Shown piece after piece: positions 51,826 through 63,053 of a DNA stretch of 64,000 nt. The position numbers and the translations under genes were made by a program. How positions within the stretch are numbered: the stretch's first letter is position 1; each line of letters opens with the position of its first letter. The notes under the pieces were generated by a model. It was not told the origin of the DNA and did not search any database. It saw nothing but the letters and a program-made list of their open reading frames with translations. Source of the stretch: LMUY01 sp965199005 (GTDB lineage: Bacteria > Pseudomonadota > Alphaproteobacteria > Acetobacterales > Acetobacteraceae); contig CBDAQK010000006.1 of NCBI GenBank assembly GCA_965199005.1, forward strand, positions 1,984,001 to 2,048,000, written 5' to 3'.

Positions 51826-53604
51826 TCAAGCCACGGCGGCGTCCTGCATTATGAAGCTGGCAGTCACGGTGCCGTTCCACTCCTCCGCCCGCAACTGCCC
51901 GGCGATGTGCAGCGGGGCACCTGGCGTGGCCAGCGCATGGCCCAGCTTCGTGTCAGCGGCGCGGAAGGCCAGGGCTTTCAGGCGGCCACCGCCCTCCCCC
52001 TCCAGAATCGCCCGCAAGGTGGCGCCATCGCGCCCAATCCAATCGGCACGGACCACTCGCGCGCGCTGCACGGCGATCATCGGCTCCTCGTTCCCGGCAC
52101 CGAAGGGCGCCAGGCGAGCCATTTGCTCGGCCAAAGCCACCGTCGCACCAGCTACACTCACCGTCGCCTCCACCGTCAAATCCGGGGTACGCGGCAGCGT
52201 GGCGGCATGCGCCAGACGGTCTTCCAAAAACGCGTGGAACGCATCGAGGCGATCCATGCCCAGGCTGAACCCGGCCGCCATCGCGTGGCCACCCCCGGTG
52301 ACCAGCAACCCTTCGCGCCGAGCCTCCAACACCGCGGCACCCAAATCGACACCATCGATCGAACGGCCGGATCCCTTGACCATGCCATCCGACAAGGCGC
52401 CAGCCAGCGCGGGACGATTCTGGCGTTGCTTGATCCGGCCCGCGATAATCCCCACCACGCCAGGGTGCCACCCCGCCCCATGCACCAACAGCACGGCACG
52501 GCCAGTGTCGGCCTGGGCATGCGCGGCCGCATGGGCGGCAGCCATCACGCTCGCCTCCAACTCCTGCCGCTCCCGGTTCACCTGATCCAGCCGGGCGGCC
52601 AGGGCGCGGGCGTCCACGGGGTCCTCGCTCAGCAGCAGGCGCAGCCCGAGGTCCGCCTCGTCGATCCGCCCGGCGGCATTGATGCGCGGCCCGAGCACCC
52701 ATCCCAACGTCGCGGCATTGGGCAGGTCCTTGGCCGCCGCCACCTCCAGCAGGGCGGCAATGCCAGGCCGTTCACGGCGCGCCATCACCTTCAATCCTTG
52801 CGCGACTAGCGCCCGGTTGACGCCCACCAGCGGCATCACGTCACACACCGTCGCCAGCGCCACCAGGTCCAGCAGGGTGCGTAAATCCGGCTCTGCCCGG
52901 CTCGCGAACCAGCCGGCCCGGCGCAACGCCCGCAGCGTCGCAATCGCAGCCAGGAAGGCGACGCCGGCAGCACACAGGCCGCGCAGCCCGGATGCATCGT
53001 CCAGCCGGTTGGGGTTGACGGTCGCCAGCACCGGCGGTGGCGGCCCCTCCGCCCTATGGTGGTCCAGCACCAGCAGGTCGGCCAACCCGGCCATCTCCGC
53101 CAGCACGTCGCCAGCGGCGGTTCCGCAATCCACGCAGACGATCAGCGTCGCGCCACGCGCCGCCATGGCGCGCAAGGCAGGGGCGTTGGGGCCATATCCC
53201 TCCAGGATGCGGTCCGGCACATGGGTGAACACCTTGCAGCCCAAGCCGCGCAGCACCAACGTCATCAGCGCGGCAGAACACGCTCCGTCCACGTCGTAAT
53301 CGCCAAAAATTCCGACGGTTTCAGCCTTCTGCACAGCGCGGGCCAGCCGGTCGGCCGCCCGGTCCATGTCGGTGAGCACGGAAGGGTTGGGCAGCAACGC
53401 GCGCAGGGTTGGGGACAGGAAATCCGCAACGTCATCGACCCCAATGTCCCGGGCGGCAAGCAAGCTGCCCACCACCTCTGGCAGCCCGGCGCGTTGGGCC
53501 AGCAGCAGGCCGGCCCGCTCTGGGCCGCCCCGCCAGATCCAGCGCCGGCCTGTGACGCTGCTGGTCACGCCGAGCGCCGCGGCTGGAAGCGGGATCGCAT
53601 TCAT
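51826..53604 (-). CDS. recJ: Single-stranded-DNA-specific exonuclease RecJ
   Basis: 592 residues, usual length. DHH-family motifs: GDYDVDGACSAALM, CVDCGTA, LDHHRAEG, then the DHHA1 part with HPGVVGIIAGRIK and GGGHAMAAGF, and the OB-fold end. RecJ degrades ssDNA 5' to 3' in the RecFOR pathway, base-excision and mismatch repair, needing Mn or Mg. Last of a leftward run with aminotransferase, hom and glpX, an order common in alphaproteobacteria. The first codon ATG at 53604. Confidence 0.96.
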   Translation of the reverse strand: MNAIPLPAAALGVTSSVTGRRWIWRGGPERAGLLLAQRAGLPEVVGSLLAARDIGVDDVADFLSPTLRALLPNPSVLTDMDRAADRLARAVQKAETVGIFGDYDVDGACSAALMTLVLRGLGCKVFTHVPDRILEGYGPNAPALRAMAARGATLIVCVDCGTAAGDVLAEMAGLADLLVLDHHRAEGPPPPVLATVNPNRLDDASGLRGLCAAGVAFLAAIATLRALRRAGWFASRAEPDLRTLLDLVALATVCDVMPLVGVNRALVAQGLKVMARRERPGIAALLEVAAAKDLPNAATLGWVLGPRINAAGRIDEADLGLRLLLSEDPVDARALAARLDQVNRERQELEASVMAAAHAAAHAQADTGRAVLLVHGAGWHPGVVGIIAGRIKQRQNRPALAGALSDGMVKGSGRSIDGVDLGAAVLEARREGLLVTGGGHAMAAGFSLGMDRLDAFHAFLEDRLAHAATLPRTPDLTVEATVSVAGATVALAEQMARLAPFGAGNEEPMIAVQRARVVRADWIGRDGATLRAILEGEGGGRLKALAFRAADTKLGHALATPGAPLHIAGQLRAEEWNGTVTASFIMQDAAVA

Positions 53605-53689
53605 GACGGCCGAGCCTGCCTCAGGCGCTGCCCCTCACCAAACCCACCGCCCCCGGCAGCAGGTTCGGATCGACAGAAATCAGCGCGGT

Positions 53690-54673
<984 letters not shown>

Positions 54674-54687
54674 CGTGGTCTCCCTTG

Positions 54688-55974
54688 TCAGCCCGGCTCG
54701 ATTCGGATCAAGGCGGGTGGTTCCAGCACGGCATCCAGCGCCGCAATCCGGTCCAACGCAGCGCGCATGGCGTGCTCCCGCACCTCGTGCGTCAGCAGCA
54801 CCACGGCTACCGGCTCGTGGGGGTTGCGGCCATGCTGCAGCAGCGATTCCAGCGACACGCCATGGTCGCGCAGCACGGCCGCGACATCGGCGATCACGCC
54901 GGGCCGGTCGATCACCATCAGGCGCAGGTAATACGCGCCCAAATGCTCGCCAATCGGCACGATCGCATCGTCGGCCGGCGTGTCCTGCCCCCAAACCGGG
55001 GTAAAACGGCCGCGGGCGAGGTCGATCAAATCCGCCACGACGGCAGAGGCGGTCGGGCCGGAGCCAGCCCCCCTGCCCTCCAGCATCACCCGGCCGACGG
55101 CATCACCCTCCGCGACCACGGCGTTGAACACGCCATCCACCCTTGCAATGGGCGCAGCGATGGGAACCAGGCATGGATGCACCCGCGCCTCCACCCCCGC
55201 GACGGAGCGCCGGGCAATGCCCAGCAGCTTGATCCGGTAGCCCAACTCCTCCGCGAAGCCGATGTCCACCGCGCTGACCTGGCGGATGCCCTCGACGTAA
55301 ACCGCGTCGAACCGCACGGGATGGCCGAAGGCCAGCGCGGCCAGGATGGCGAGTTTATGTGCGGCGTCGATGCCGTCGATGTCGGTCGCCGGGTCCGCTT
55401 CGGCGTAGCCCATGGCTTGGGCCTCCGCCAGGACGTCGGCGAAGTCCCGCTTCTGCTCCCGCATGGCTGTCAGGATGTAGTTGCAGGTGCCATTCAGGAT
55501 GCCGGCGACGCGGCTGATGCGGTTGGCCGCCAGGCCCTCCCGCAGCGCCTTGATGACGGGGATGCCACCTGCCACCGCGGCCTCAAATGCCAAGGGCGCC
55601 GTCCGTGGCAAGGTGGCCCCATGCACGGCGATCAGCGCCTTGTTCGCGGTAACCACCGGGCGGCCATTTGCCAGCGCGGACGTCACGAGCCGGCGGGCCG
55701 GGCCCTCCGCCCCACCGATCAGCTCGACGACGACGTCGATGCCCGGGAGGGTTGCGAGGTCCTCGGGGTCGTCAACCCAAACGGCGCCATCGAAGGAGAC
55801 GCCGCGGTCGCGGCTGCGGTCCCGGGCAGACACGGCGGCGACGGTGATGGGCCGGCCCGCGCGGGCCGCGATGAGGTCGGCATTGCGGTCGAGCAGATGC
55901 AGGACGCCCGCCCCCACCGTCCCAAGCCCGGCGAGACCGACGCGTATCACGGCATGCTGGGCATCGTGACTCAC
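54688..55974 (-). CDS. hom: Homoserine dehydrogenase
   Basis: 428 residues. NAD(P)-binding GLAGLGTVGAGVLHLL, then the catalytic domain with NKALIAVHG, GTCNYILTAM and ATDIDGIDAAHKLAILA (catalytic Lys), and a C-terminal ACT domain (LMVIDRPGVIADVAAVLRDH) for feedback by threonine. Reduces aspartate semialdehyde to homoserine for Thr/Met. Its ATG overlaps the upstream aminotransferase stop by four bases. Confidence 0.96.
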   Translation of the reverse strand: MSHDAQHAVIRVGLAGLGTVGAGVLHLLDRNADLIAARAGRPITVAAVSARDRSRDRGVSFDGAVWVDDPEDLATLPGIDVVVELIGGAEGPARRLVTSALANGRPVVTANKALIAVHGATLPRTAPLAFEAAVAGGIPVIKALREGLAANRISRVAGILNGTCNYILTAMREQKRDFADVLAEAQAMGYAEADPATDIDGIDAAHKLAILAALAFGHPVRFDAVYVEGIRQVSAVDIGFAEELGYRIKLLGIARRSVAGVEARVHPCLVPIAAPIARVDGVFNAVVAEGDAVGRVMLEGRGAGSGPTASAVVADLIDLARGRFTPVWGQDTPADDAIVPIGEHLGAYYLRLMVIDRPGVIADVAAVLRDHGVSLESLLQHGRNPHEPVAVVLLTHEVREHAMRAALDRIAALDAVLEPPALIRIEPG

Positions 55975-57182
55975 CCCGTGACCTCTTCGACCGCAGCGAC
56001 GTTCGTCCCTGCCGCGAGGAACCCCTTGATGCTCCGCACCGCCTGGCGCAGGCGCTGCGTGTTCTCCACCAGGGCAATGCGAACGTGCCCATCACCTTGC
56101 TCGCCAAACCCGATCCCAGGGGCGACTGCCACCTTCGCCCGGGCCAACAGGAGCTTGGAAAACGCCACGCTGCCCAGATGCGCGTAGGCGGGCGGGATGG
56201 GCGCCCAGGCGAACATCGAGGCCTCGGGGCTGGGCACGGCCCAGCCAGCGGCGTTCAAGCCACTCACCAGCACGTCGCGCCGCTCCTTATACAGGGCCCG
56301 CATCTCCGCCACGCAGTCCTGCGGACCGTTCAGCGCCGCAGTCGCAGCCACCTGGATCGGGGTGAAGGCGCCGTAGTCGAGGTAGGATTTGATCCGGGCG
56401 AGCGCCGAGATCAGCCTTGCGTTCCCAGCGGCGAAGCCCATCCGCCAGCCCGGCATCGAATAGGTCTTGGACAGCGAGGTGAATTCCACCGTGATGTCAC
56501 GGGCGCCCGGGACTTGCAGCATCGAGGGCGGAACCTCGTTGCCAAAGTAGATTTCGGCATAGGCGAGGTCTGACAGGATCCAGATCTCATGCTTGCGGCA
56601 GAACGCCACCACCTCGCGGTAGAAATCCAGCGACGCCACATAGGCCGTCGGATTCGACGGGAAATTCACGATCAACGCGGTCGGCTTCGGCACCGAGTGA
56701 CGCACCGCCTGATCCAGCGCACGCAACATCGACTCGTCCGGGGTGGCCGGAATCGACCGGACGGATGCGCCGGCGATGATGAAGCCGAATTGGTGGATCG
56801 GGTACGACGGATTGGGCACCATAATCGTGTCGCCCGGGCTGGTGATAGCGGCAGCCAGGTTGGCCAGGCCCTCCTTGCTTCCCAGTGTCGCCACCACCTC
56901 GGTCTCCGGGTCCAGCCGAACCTCGAACCGGCGGGCGTAATACGCGGCCAGCGCGCGGCGCAGGCCGGGAATGCCCTTGCTCGTGCTATACCGGTGGGTG
57001 CGCGGGTCCTGCACCGCTTCCACCAGCTTGGCCACGATATGCGGCGGGGTGGCACCATCCGGGTTGCCCATCCCGAGGTCGATGATGTCTTCACCAGCCG
57101 AACGGGCGCGCGCCTTCGCATCGTTCACGGAGGCGAACACATAGGGCGGCAGGCGGCGGATGCGGTGGAACTCGGTCGACAT
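55971..57182 (-). CDS. Class I/II aminotransferase (AlaC / LL-DAP aminotransferase-like)
   Basis: 403 residues from the ATG at 57182, which has GAGGA upstream. Fold-type I PLP enzyme: DLGMGNPDGATPP, YSTSKGIPGLRRAL, SYPIHQFG, NFPSNPTAYV, DLAYAEIYF and the PLP Lys in SLSKTYSMPGWRMGF. The set is that of the alanine/LL-diaminopimelate aminotransferase group next to hom in many alphaproteobacteria. Its place ahead of hom suggests it serves aspartate-family or alanine metabolism; the exact amino donor is not decided by the sequence. Confidence 0.9.
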   Translation of the reverse strand: MSTEFHRIRRLPPYVFASVNDAKARARSAGEDIIDLGMGNPDGATPPHIVAKLVEAVQDPRTHRYSTSKGIPGLRRALAAYYARRFEVRLDPETEVVATLGSKEGLANLAAAITSPGDTIMVPNPSYPIHQFGFIIAGASVRSIPATPDESMLRALDQAVRHSVPKPTALIVNFPSNPTAYVASLDFYREVVAFCRKHEIWILSDLAYAEIYFGNEVPPSMLQVPGARDITVEFTSLSKTYSMPGWRMGFAAGNARLISALARIKSYLDYGAFTPIQVAATAALNGPQDCVAEMRALYKERRDVLVSGLNAAGWAVPSPEASMFAWAPIPPAYAHLGSVAFSKLLLARAKVAVAPGIGFGEQGDGHVRIALVENTQRLRQAVRSIKGFLAAGTNVAAVEEVTG

Positions 57183-57204
57183 GGCGTCCTCGATGTTAGA
57201 CTGA

Positions 57205-58146
57205 CTATGATAGACTGGCGGACCCGCCCCGGCCGTTGGCCTGAGCACGCAAATGCAAATTGGCGGCGGGAACCCCAGCCGCGGCGAGGGAGTCGGCAAT
57301 GGACTTTGCGCGGCGCAATGCGAGGTCTAGCGCACGGGCCTGCGAGTCGGGACTGGGCAACACCGCCTCCCCCTCACCGGTCACGTTCAACGCGACGCCC
57401 TTATGGGCGAGCGCAAACCGCCTCAGGTTGAGCGTCGCCGAGGGCGGCAGCGTCGTGGAGCCCGGCGTGAACTCGATGCGCACCGTATTCGGGTTTGCTG
57501 CGGCAACAGAGGGCGCAGATGCCGGTGGGGGTGCGGGTGCAGCCGGAGGGGCCGGCGGCGCTGGCAGCCCCAGCCCCGCGGCGGGCGGCGGCGGCGCCGC
57601 GGCGAAGGTCGGGAGCGGCCCCGACGTGACGGTTGCCGGTAACGGGGGTACGGCGTCCATGCCTATTTGGGCACTCTGGACGGGCTGGGCCGGCAAAGCC
57701 TTTGGCGCTGGTGGTGCGGCCGGGGCGGGCGCAGCATCCACCACGACCCGGTTCGCATTCGGGTCGGGCGGGGCGGCTGGGTTGGGTTTTGGTGGCGCGG
57801 CGGCAACCGGCATGGGGGTCAGCGGGTTCTGCGCCGCCGCCGCGTCCGCTGCATCCCGCTGCGCCGCCAGCCGGTCGGCAATCCGTTGTTGCGCCGCGAC
57901 GTCAGGGGCGAGCGGCCTGCTGGGAACGGTCGCGAGAATTGGGTACGGCGAATTGGCCCCCGGCGGCGGCGGCCGCTGGTCCGCGATCGCGCCCCCCTGC
58001 AAATCATGGTACAAGTCCACGGCAGGATTGATCGGGTTCAGCTCTGCACAGCCGGCCAGACCCGCAGCAATCGCAACCAACACCCCCACCGCTGCTTGTC
58101 GCAGCCGGAGCGGGCGCCTACCTATCGATAAAGAAACCTCAAACAT
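57205..58146 (-). CDS. Proline/alanine-rich lipoprotein with OmpA-like C-terminus
   Basis: 313 residues. The N-terminus has a signal with a lipobox (AAGLAGCAELN, Cys as the lipid site). The middle (about residues 50-215) is a long low-complexity Pro/Ala linker with repeated PPAPPA-type stretches. The end (about 225-313: VRIEFTPGSTTLPPSATLNL, then SQARALDLALRRAKSIADSL) is an OmpA/MotB-like peptidoglycan-binding fold in short form. Likely an outer-membrane-anchored periplasmic protein that spans to peptidoglycan. It faces phaC divergently across 66 bases. Confidence 0.75.
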   Translation of the reverse strand: MFEVSLSIGRRPLRLRQAAVGVLVAIAAGLAGCAELNPINPAVDLYHDLQGGAIADQRPPPPGANSPYPILATVPSRPLAPDVAAQQRIADRLAAQRDAADAAAAQNPLTPMPVAAAPPKPNPAAPPDPNANRVVVDAAPAPAAPPAPKALPAQPVQSAQIGMDAVPPLPATVTSGPLPTFAAAPPPPAAGLGLPAPPAPPAAPAPPPASAPSVAAANPNTVRIEFTPGSTTLPPSATLNLRRFALAHKGVALNVTGEGEAVLPSPDSQARALDLALRRAKSIADSLAAAGVPAANLHLRAQANGRGGSASLS

Positions 58147-58212
58147 AAGTCGGTGATCAGCCCCAGCCCTCCGCACTGTCTAGCGGGGCACGAACCCGAC
58201 GGGAAGGACGCC

Positions 58213-60030
58213 ATGCCGGAAGACGGCAAACGAGCACCCGAAACACTCCACCCGAGCGCACCCATCACGGATCCGGTGCAGCTCAGCCGCTCGATGGCCG
58301 ACATCGCCGAGCGATCACAGCGTATCGTTGGCGATTGGCTGAAGCGGCAGAGCGTCGACCAGCCCAATGCGGACCCGTTGAACATCGGCGCCGCCTTCAT
58401 GGAAATGACGGCCAAGCTGATGGCCAACCCGGCACGGCTGATGCAGGCGCAGATCGGGTTTTGGCAGGACTATATGACGCTGTGGCAGAACACCGCCCGC
58501 CGGATGATCGGCAGCCCCGAGGCCACGGCCGTGTCCCCCGTGATCCAGGCGGACCCCAAGGACAAGCGGTTCAAGGATGAGGCTTGGAAAGAGAACGAGA
58601 TCTTCGATTTCATCAAGCAATCCTATCTGCTGTCCGCCCGCTTCGTGCAGGATTTGGTGGGCCAGGCCGAGGGCATGGACAAAAAGACGGCGCAGAAGGT
58701 CGATTTCTACTCCCGCCAATTCATCGATGCGATGAGCCCGTCCAACTTCCTGCTGACCAACCCGGAGGTGCTTCGCAAGACGGCGGAGACTGGGGGGGAA
58801 AACCTGCTGCGTGGCCTGAACAACTTGTTGGGCGACCTGGAGCGCGGCAAAGGCAAGCTCGCCATCAAGATGACCGATATGGACGCCTTCAAACTTGGCG
58901 AGAATATCGGCGTCTCCCCCGGCAAAGTCGTGTTCCAGAACGAATTGATGCAGCTGATCCAGTACTCGCCGACGACGGAAACGGTCCTGGAGCGTCCGCT
59001 GCTGATCCTGCCGCCTTGGATCAACAAATTTTACATCCTGGATTTGCGGCCCAAGAACAGCTTCGTCCGCTGGGCGGTGAGCCAGGGCCACACTGTGTTC
59101 ATGGTCAGTTGGGTCAACCCGGACGAGACCATGGCCGAGAAGGGCTTCGACGATTACATGAAGGAGGGTGTGCTCGCCGCGCTTGGCGCGATCGAGCAGG
59201 CGACGGGGCAGCGGGACGTCAACGCGATCGGCTATTGCCTGGGCGGCACGTTACTGGCCTGCAGCCTGCCGTGGATGAAGGCGCACGGCGACGACCGCAT
59301 CAAGTCCGCCACCTTCTTCGTCACCATGACAGATTTTGCCGAAGCGGGCGAGCTGGGCGTGTTCATCGATGAGGAGCAGCTGGCCCAGCTGGAGGCCAAA
59401 ATGGAGCGGCAGGGCGTGTTGCAAGGGTCCGACATGGCGTCGACCTTCAACATGCTGCGCGCCAACGACCTGATCTGGTCGTTCGTGGTCAACAACTACC
59501 TGCTTGGCAACGAGCCGTTCCAGTTCGACCTGCTGTACTGGAACAGCGACGCGACCCGCATGCCGGCGAAGATGCACAGTTACTACCTGCGCAACATGTA
59601 TCACTCGAACCGCCTGGCCAAGGGCGAGCTGGAGCTGGCGGGCCAGCGGATCGACCTGGGGGCGGTGGATATCCCCACCTACTTCATCTCCACCCGGGAA
59701 GACCACATCGCGCCCTGGCGGAGCACGTATCGTGGCACGCAGCTCATGGGTGGCACGAAGCGCTTCGTGCTGGCGGCCAGCGGGCACATCGCCGGGGTGG
59801 TGAACCCGCCTGAGAGCGGCAAGTACAGTTACTGGGTGAACGAGGCCCTGCCGCCCACGCCGGAAGAGTGGTTCGCGGGCGCGCAGGAGATGGCGGGGTC
59901 ATGGTGGCCCGACTGGCAACGCTGGGTCAGCCCGGCGGATAGCCCCAGAGTGCCGGCACGGACGCCGGGCGCCGGGTCGCTGCCCGCGATCGAGGAAGCG
60001 CCGGGGAGTTATGTGAGGGTCAAAGCCTAG
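58213..60030 (+). CDS. phaC: Class I poly(3-hydroxyalkanoate) synthase
   Basis: 605 residues from the ATG at 58213, with GGGAAGG upstream. PhaC N-terminal domain, then an alpha/beta-hydrolase fold with the lipase-like box GYCLGGT, in which Cys342 is the nucleophile, Asp in REDHIAPW and His in SGHIAGVVNPP. It polymerises (R)-3-hydroxyacyl-CoA on granules; the length and lack of phaE point to class I. PhaA/PhaB/phasin genes are not nearby, but phaC alone is common in this group. Confidence 0.96.
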   Translation: MPEDGKRAPETLHPSAPITDPVQLSRSMADIAERSQRIVGDWLKRQSVDQPNADPLNIGAAFMEMTAKLMANPARLMQAQIGFWQDYMTLWQNTARRMIGSPEATAVSPVIQADPKDKRFKDEAWKENEIFDFIKQSYLLSARFVQDLVGQAEGMDKKTAQKVDFYSRQFIDAMSPSNFLLTNPEVLRKTAETGGENLLRGLNNLLGDLERGKGKLAIKMTDMDAFKLGENIGVSPGKVVFQNELMQLIQYSPTTETVLERPLLILPPWINKFYILDLRPKNSFVRWAVSQGHTVFMVSWVNPDETMAEKGFDDYMKEGVLAALGAIEQATGQRDVNAIGYCLGGTLLACSLPWMKAHGDDRIKSATFFVTMTDFAEAGELGVFIDEEQLAQLEAKMERQGVLQGSDMASTFNMLRANDLIWSFVVNNYLLGNEPFQFDLLYWNSDATRMPAKMHSYYLRNMYHSNRLAKGELELAGQRIDLGAVDIPTYFISTREDHIAPWRSTYRGTQLMGGTKRFVLAASGHIAGVVNPPESGKYSYWVNEALPPTPEEWFAGAQEMAGSWWPDWQRWVSPADSPRVPARTPGAGSLPAIEEAPGSYVRVKA

Positions 60031-60212
60031 CCGCCGGGCTGCCGGCTCGATCAACGAACCCCATGCTGCCTTTGCTTATGTTCCCTGCAAGACGGTCTTT
60101 CCGAAGCCCGCATCTCGGTATTGATTTGGAAGATGCTACGCCAGTTGGTAGGGCGGTCTTCGCCAATCGAATACGGATCACGGCTGCGCTGGCGGACTGA
60201 CAAAGGCGAGCC

Positions 60213-62243
60213 CTAGCTCCACCCGATCGCCTGCCGCAAAAACGCGATGCCGAGTGCAGAGAACGCCGCAACCTCCGCATTGTCCTTGCCGTAGCCATGC
60301 CCTCCTGCGGCGGGCTCGTAGAACGAAGCATCGTATCCCATCGCCTGCAGCTTCGCCGCCATCTTGCGAGCGTGGCCGGGATGCACCCGGTCGTCCCGGC
60401 GCGCCGTCGCCAGCAAGATAGGCGGATACGGGCGCCCGGGCGCGGCGGCGTGATAGGCGGAGAGCGGGCCGAGGAACGCCCAATCCTCGGCCACCGCCGG
60501 GTCACCGTACTCCGCAATCCAGCTCGCGCCGGCGAGCAGTTGGGAATAGCGGCGCATGTCGATCAGCGGGATGGTGCAAAACAGCGCGCCGAAGCGCTCC
60601 GGAAACCGCGTCAGCATGTTGGCGATCAGCAAGCCTCCGTTCGATCCCCCCTCCGCCGCGATGCGGCCCGGCCGGGTGACGCCACGACGCACCAAATCCG
60701 CGGCAACCGCCGCGAAATCGTCGTGCGACAGCCGCTTGCCTTCACGCCGCCCGGCCTCGTGCCAAGCGGTGCCAAACTCCCGCCCGCCCCGGATATTGGC
60801 GAGCACGGTCGTGCCACCTCGCTCCAGCCATAATTTACCGGTTCGGATGGCGTAGTAAGGCTGGGACGACACGCCGAACCCGCCATACCCGGTCATGTGC
60901 ACCGGAGCCTCGCCCGTCTCACCCGGCGGCCCCGCCTGGACGTAGGGAATGCGCTCGCCGTCGCTGGAGAGCGCCTCATGCCGTGTCACCACCAAACCGG
61001 CCGCGTCGAAGGCAATGGGGCTGCGCTTGAGGATCACGGGAGTAGCCGGGCCGGGCGGCATCATCATCAGCGTCGCCGGCGTAAGCGGGTCCTGCACGGT
61101 GGCCAGCAACGTGCCGTCCGCCTCGGTATCCTCGATATCGAGGCCCCAGGCACCCGCCGTTCCCACTCTGGGCATGCCGTCGAGCGTATGGGTGGCCCAT
61201 GTGCCGGGCTGAACGAGCAAGATCACGGGGCGCAGTTCGTCCAGCAGGCTGATGAGCAGGCTGCCCGCGACAAATCCGAAATGCTGCAGCGAGCGGCGGG
61301 GCTCCGGCGTGAACAGGATGTGGAAATTCCGCTCCCCCGCCAGGAAAGCGTCGAACTTGATCACGAGCAGCGTATCCGGCGCATAGATGACATCGCCCAC
61401 CACCCAAGGCGTGCGCGGCTTGATCGCCAGCCAGCCATGTTCCCATGTTCGGGAGGCATCCGATGGGACGTCGAGCTTTTGCTTCGGGCCGGTGCGGTCG
61501 CCGATGAAGAGGGTGGTGTTGAAGAAATCCTTGTATTCGAAAAACACCAGCCGGTCTTCGGCCCGGTCGTAGCTGCCCGAGGCGACCATGCTCGTGGCAT
61601 CGACTTCGAAAATCGGCGCGCCCGGCGCCTGCCCGCGCTGCCATAGCCGGACGGAGTTGGCATATCCCGAACTCGTTGCGCCCAGTGCGGCCGAGGATAG
61701 CAGCAGGGTATCACGATCCAGCCAATCGGCCCCGCTTTTCGCCTCCGGCAGATTGAAGCCGTCGGCCACGAAGCGTCGTGTCGCAAGATCGAACTCGCGC
61801 AACGCCACGGCATCGCTGCCGCCGGGCGACAGGCGTAGGATGGCGCGGTCGTGCAGGGGCGGCAACGTGCTGGCGCCTTGCCAAACCCAATCCACCCCCT
61901 CCGCCGTCGCCACCGCATCCAAATCGAGCAGCACGTCCCATTCCGGGGCATCGGTGCGGTACGAGTCCAGCGTCGTGCGCCGCCAGAGACCACGCGGATT
62001 GGCCGCATCCCGCCAGAAATTATACAGCAACCCGCCGCGGCGGGCCGGAATCGGTAGATTATCCGGGCGATCCAGCAAAGTCAGCAGCGCATCCCGGTCG
62101 GCGGCATAGGAGGCGCCGCCGAACCTGGCCAATGTCGTCGCCGTCTGAGCATCGGCCCAACTGGTCGCCCGCTCGCCCTCGACCTCCTCCAGCCACAGCC
62201 AGGGATCGTCATCCGGTGCATCGAGCGTCGGGAGGCTGGTCAT
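60213..62243 (-). CDS. Prolyl oligopeptidase family serine peptidase
   Basis: 676 residues from the ATG at 62243. A seven-bladed propeller comes first (about residues 60-400), then the alpha/beta-hydrolase domain with catalytic Ser in GGSNGGLL, Asp in ARRDDRVHPGHA and His in GGHGYG. It cleaves short peptides after proline; it has no signal peptide, so it is cytoplasmic. Divergent from maiA to its right. Confidence 0.93.
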   Translation of the reverse strand: MTSLPTLDAPDDDPWLWLEEVEGERATSWADAQTATTLARFGGASYAADRDALLTLLDRPDNLPIPARRGGLLYNFWRDAANPRGLWRRTTLDSYRTDAPEWDVLLDLDAVATAEGVDWVWQGASTLPPLHDRAILRLSPGGSDAVALREFDLATRRFVADGFNLPEAKSGADWLDRDTLLLSSAALGATSSGYANSVRLWQRGQAPGAPIFEVDATSMVASGSYDRAEDRLVFFEYKDFFNTTLFIGDRTGPKQKLDVPSDASRTWEHGWLAIKPRTPWVVGDVIYAPDTLLVIKFDAFLAGERNFHILFTPEPRRSLQHFGFVAGSLLISLLDELRPVILLVQPGTWATHTLDGMPRVGTAGAWGLDIEDTEADGTLLATVQDPLTPATLMMMPPGPATPVILKRSPIAFDAAGLVVTRHEALSSDGERIPYVQAGPPGETGEAPVHMTGYGGFGVSSQPYYAIRTGKLWLERGGTTVLANIRGGREFGTAWHEAGRREGKRLSHDDFAAVAADLVRRGVTRPGRIAAEGGSNGGLLIANMLTRFPERFGALFCTIPLIDMRRYSQLLAGASWIAEYGDPAVAEDWAFLGPLSAYHAAAPGRPYPPILLATARRDDRVHPGHARKMAAKLQAMGYDASFYEPAAGGHGYGKDNAEVAAFSALGIAFLRQAIGWS

Positions 62244-62423
62244 CTGGGCACCCGCTCTGCGGTTGGGTCGCAACCCCGTTCTACCGAAGCGCCGGAGCGG
62301 CAGCAAACCAGCCTCGGCCGTGGCCGCGATCCTGTGGGGCTGATTTATTGACAGGAAACTGTCGGTCTCCCTATCGTCAAACTAACCTCGGGCGAAGACC
62401 TGGGCGTTGGAAGGCAAGTCTAA

Positions 62424-63053
62424 GTGAAGCTCCATGGCTATTTCCGCAGCGCCGCATCGTGGCGGGTGCGCATCGCACTGGGCCTCAAGGGCCTGACCGC
62501 CACCCCGATCTTCCATCATCTCCGCCGCAACGAGCAATGTGCGCCGGATTACCTGGCGATCAACCCGCAGGGCCTCGTCCCGGCGCTGGAGACGGATGAC
62601 GGCGTGGTGATCACCCAATCGATGGCGATCATCGAGTGGCTGGACGAAACCCACCCCGATCCGCCTTTGCTGCCGGCGGCCCCAACGGATCGGGCGCGCG
62701 TCCGCGCCTTCGCCCTCGCTTTGGTCGCGGACACCCATCCCCTCCAGAACCTGCGCGTGCTCAACGGCTTGCGCGGCCTGGCGCTGCCCGAGGACGCCGT
62801 CACCGCCTGGGCGGCGGACACCAACGCGGCTGGCCTGGCGGCCTGCGAGGTGCTGGCAGACGCCGCCAGCCCATTCTGCTTCGGCGACCAGCCGGGGCTC
62901 GCGGACATCTGCCTGGTGCCGCAACTCGGCAACGCACGGCGGTTCGGCGTGGATGTGCAGAAGTTTCCCCGGCTCTTGGCCAAGGAAGCGGCCTGCATGG
63001 CCCTCCCTCCCTTCGTGAAGGCTGGTCCCGCGCGCCAGGCGGATGCAGAGTAG
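62424..63053 (+). CDS. maiA: Maleylacetoacetate isomerase (zeta-class GST)
   Basis: 209 residues from a GTG start. The zeta-class signature is SAASWRVRIALGLKGL, where the usual SS-C/A-S-x-RVRIAL has Ala in place of the first Ser. The cis-Pro region NPQGLVPALETDDG and ESMAI-like TQSMAIIEWL follow. Isomerises maleylacetoacetate to fumarylacetoacetate in tyrosine breakdown. The hmgA and fahA partners are not in the window. Overlaps the MarR-type gene by 11 bases. Confidence 0.9.
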   Translation: MKLHGYFRSAASWRVRIALGLKGLTATPIFHHLRRNEQCAPDYLAINPQGLVPALETDDGVVITQSMAIIEWLDETHPDPPLLPAAPTDRARVRAFALALVADTHPLQNLRVLNGLRGLALPEDAVTAWAADTNAAGLAACEVLADAASPFCFGDQPGLADICLVPQLGNARRFGVDVQKFPRLLAKEAACMALPPFVKAGPARQADAE